13,440 nucleotides of DNA from Myxococcales bacterium (GTDB lineage Bacteria > Myxococcota_A > Bradymonadia > Bradymonadales > Bradymonadaceae). Every line of letters starts with the position of its first letter. The stretch's first letter is position 1. Location of the stretch: positions 1-13,440 of the forward strand of contig SKMT01000341.1 in assembly GCA_007120915.1 (NCBI GenBank). The letters run 5' to 3'. The notes under the pieces are model-generated. The model made no database searches and had not been told where the DNA came from. It was given only the letters and a program-made list of their open reading frames with translations. The translations under genes were made by a program, and so were the position numbers. Positions 12,458 through 13,440 of this stretch are shown here, piece after piece.

Positions 12458-13440
12458 ATGGACACCACCGAACACATACGTGCATACGACGACGCCGACA
12501 CTCTTCAACGCCACTGGGACGAACACCCCCGCTGGCAGGGTATCCGCCGGCCCTATCAGCCCGAACGGGTGATGAAGCTGCGCGGCTCCCTTTCGGCCAG
12601 ACACACCTTCGCCGAAGCGGGCGCCGAAAAGCTGTGGAAGATGTTCGACAATCGCGACTTTGTGCGCTGTCTGTCCGCCGTCACCGCCAGCCAGGCCATC
12701 CAGCAAATCGATGCCGGGCTCGAAGCGGTGTACATCAGCGGCTGGCAGGTCGCAGGCGACGCCAACACCGGCTGTGAGGTCTATCCCGACCAGAGCCTCT
12801 ATCCCGCCGACTCCTGTCCCACCCTGGTCGAACGGATTAACCGGGCGTTCACCCGAGCCGATCAGATCGCCCATATCGAGGAGCGCGGCGACGACGCCGA
12901 CTACTTCGCTCCCATCGTTGCCGACGCGGAGGCCGGGTTCGGCGGTAACCTCAACGCCTTCGAACTGATGAAGTCGATGATCGAGGCCGGCACCGCCGCC
13001 GTGCACTTCGAGGACCAGCTCTCATCGGCGAAGAAGTGCGGGCACATGGGCGGCAAAGTACTGGTGCCCACCGGTGAGTTCGTCGACAAGCTCGCCGCCG
13101 CCCGCCTGGCCGCCGACGTGATGGGCGTACCCACCATTCTCGTCGCCCGCACCGACGCCGAAGCCGCCCAACTGTTGACCAACGATCACGACCCGGTGGA
13201 CCAGAAGTTCATCGACGACGGAGCGCGAACCGCCGAGGGCTTCTATCCCATCGACGGCGGGATGGACTATGCCATCGAGCGGGCGCTCGCCTACGCGCCC
13301 TACGCCGATCTGCTGTGGTGCGAGACCTCCACGCCCGATCTCGATCAGGCAAAGCAATTCGCCGATGCCATCCATCAGGAGCACCCCGACAAGTGGCTGG
13401 CCTACAACTGCTCCCCGTCGTTTAACTGGCGGCGCCACCT
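12458..13440 (+). CDS. aceA: Isocitrate lyase, 3' end cut by the window
   Basis: The 327 complete codons visible (family about 430) encode the enzyme that splits isocitrate into succinate and glyoxylate, the first step of the glyoxylate bypass. The catalytic motif 'KKCGHMGGK' places Cys194 next to the E. coli Cys195 position. Other landmarks are 'VYISGWQVAGDAN', 'VADAEAGFGGNLNAFELM', 'CETSTPDL' and 'AYNCSPSFNW'. The frame is open to the last base, so no truncation is implied. The ATG at 12458 gives the normal N-terminus leading to 'HPRWQGIRRPY'. An in-frame ATG at 12425 would add 11 unlikely residues. The ribosome site is weak for both. It forms a functional pair with aceB. No aceK or regulator is visible. 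Confidence 0.95.
   Translation, partial: MDTTEHIRAYDDADTLQRHWDEHPRWQGIRRPYQPERVMKLRGSLSARHTFAEAGAEKLWKMFDNRDFVRCLSAVTASQAIQQIDAGLEAVYISGWQVAGDANTGCEVYPDQSLYPADSCPTLVERINRAFTRADQIAHIEERGDDADYFAPIVADAEAGFGGNLNAFELMKSMIEAGTAAVHFEDQLSSAKKCGHMGGKVLVPTGEFVDKLAAARLAADVMGVPTILVARTDAEAAQLLTNDHDPVDQKFIDDGARTAEGFYPIDGGMDYAIERALAYAPYADLLWCETSTPDLDQAKQFADAIHQEHPDKWLAYNCSPSFNWRRH

Noticed and set aside
12334..12777. 147-codon plus-strand frame overlapping the start of aceA
   Set aside because: It is a shadow frame rich in Arg/Ser/His. The overlapping frame from 12458 encodes an unmistakable isocitrate lyase.

Overview
This GC-rich window carries eight supported protein genes. The strongest hint of origin is the 545-residue lipoprotein at 4028-5665. 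Its 'TDVDCGG' disulfide module and long chain of eight-cysteine repeats belong to a style of surface protein common in Myxococcota, Bradymonadota and former Deltaproteobacteria. Many products are very acidic, including the housekeeping enzymes, which would suit a marine or moderately halophilic member. That placement is inference, because there is no rRNA or marker gene here.

Left part (1-2480): a Wzx-type polysaccharide flippase and a glyoxalase I (gloA) are both on the minus strand. The 196 bp between them is packed with hairpins. A 75-bp repeat occurs in direct orientation on both sides of gloA, and the two copies differ mainly by two compensatory base-pair changes in a hairpin stem.

Middle part (2479-8670): three proteins of unknown function, likely cell-surface or secreted. 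The first is an orphan 473-residue helical protein with a Gly/Ala-rich hydrophobic segment. The second is a Cys-rich lipoprotein built of alternating A and B modules. The third is a convergent, extremely acidic exported protein of 930 residues with an A-A-B-B domain order. A strong bidirectional terminator separates the last two.

Right part (8670-13440): a short tandem repeat lies in the divergent promoter region. It is followed by an exported START-domain protein tightly linked to mobA (molybdenum cofactor guanylyltransferase). Next come a 203-bp MITE-like inverted-repeat element and the glyoxylate bypass pair aceB (malate synthase A) and aceA (isocitrate lyase, cut by the window end). A 10-bp perfect hairpin sits between aceB and aceA. 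The two enzymes together convert isocitrate plus acetyl-CoA to succinate and malate, allowing growth on acetate or fatty acids.

The most unusual material is the covarying repeat pair around gloA, the three uncharacterised surface-type proteins and the MITE-like element. No CRISPR array, tRNA, rRNA, transposase or phage gene was seen.
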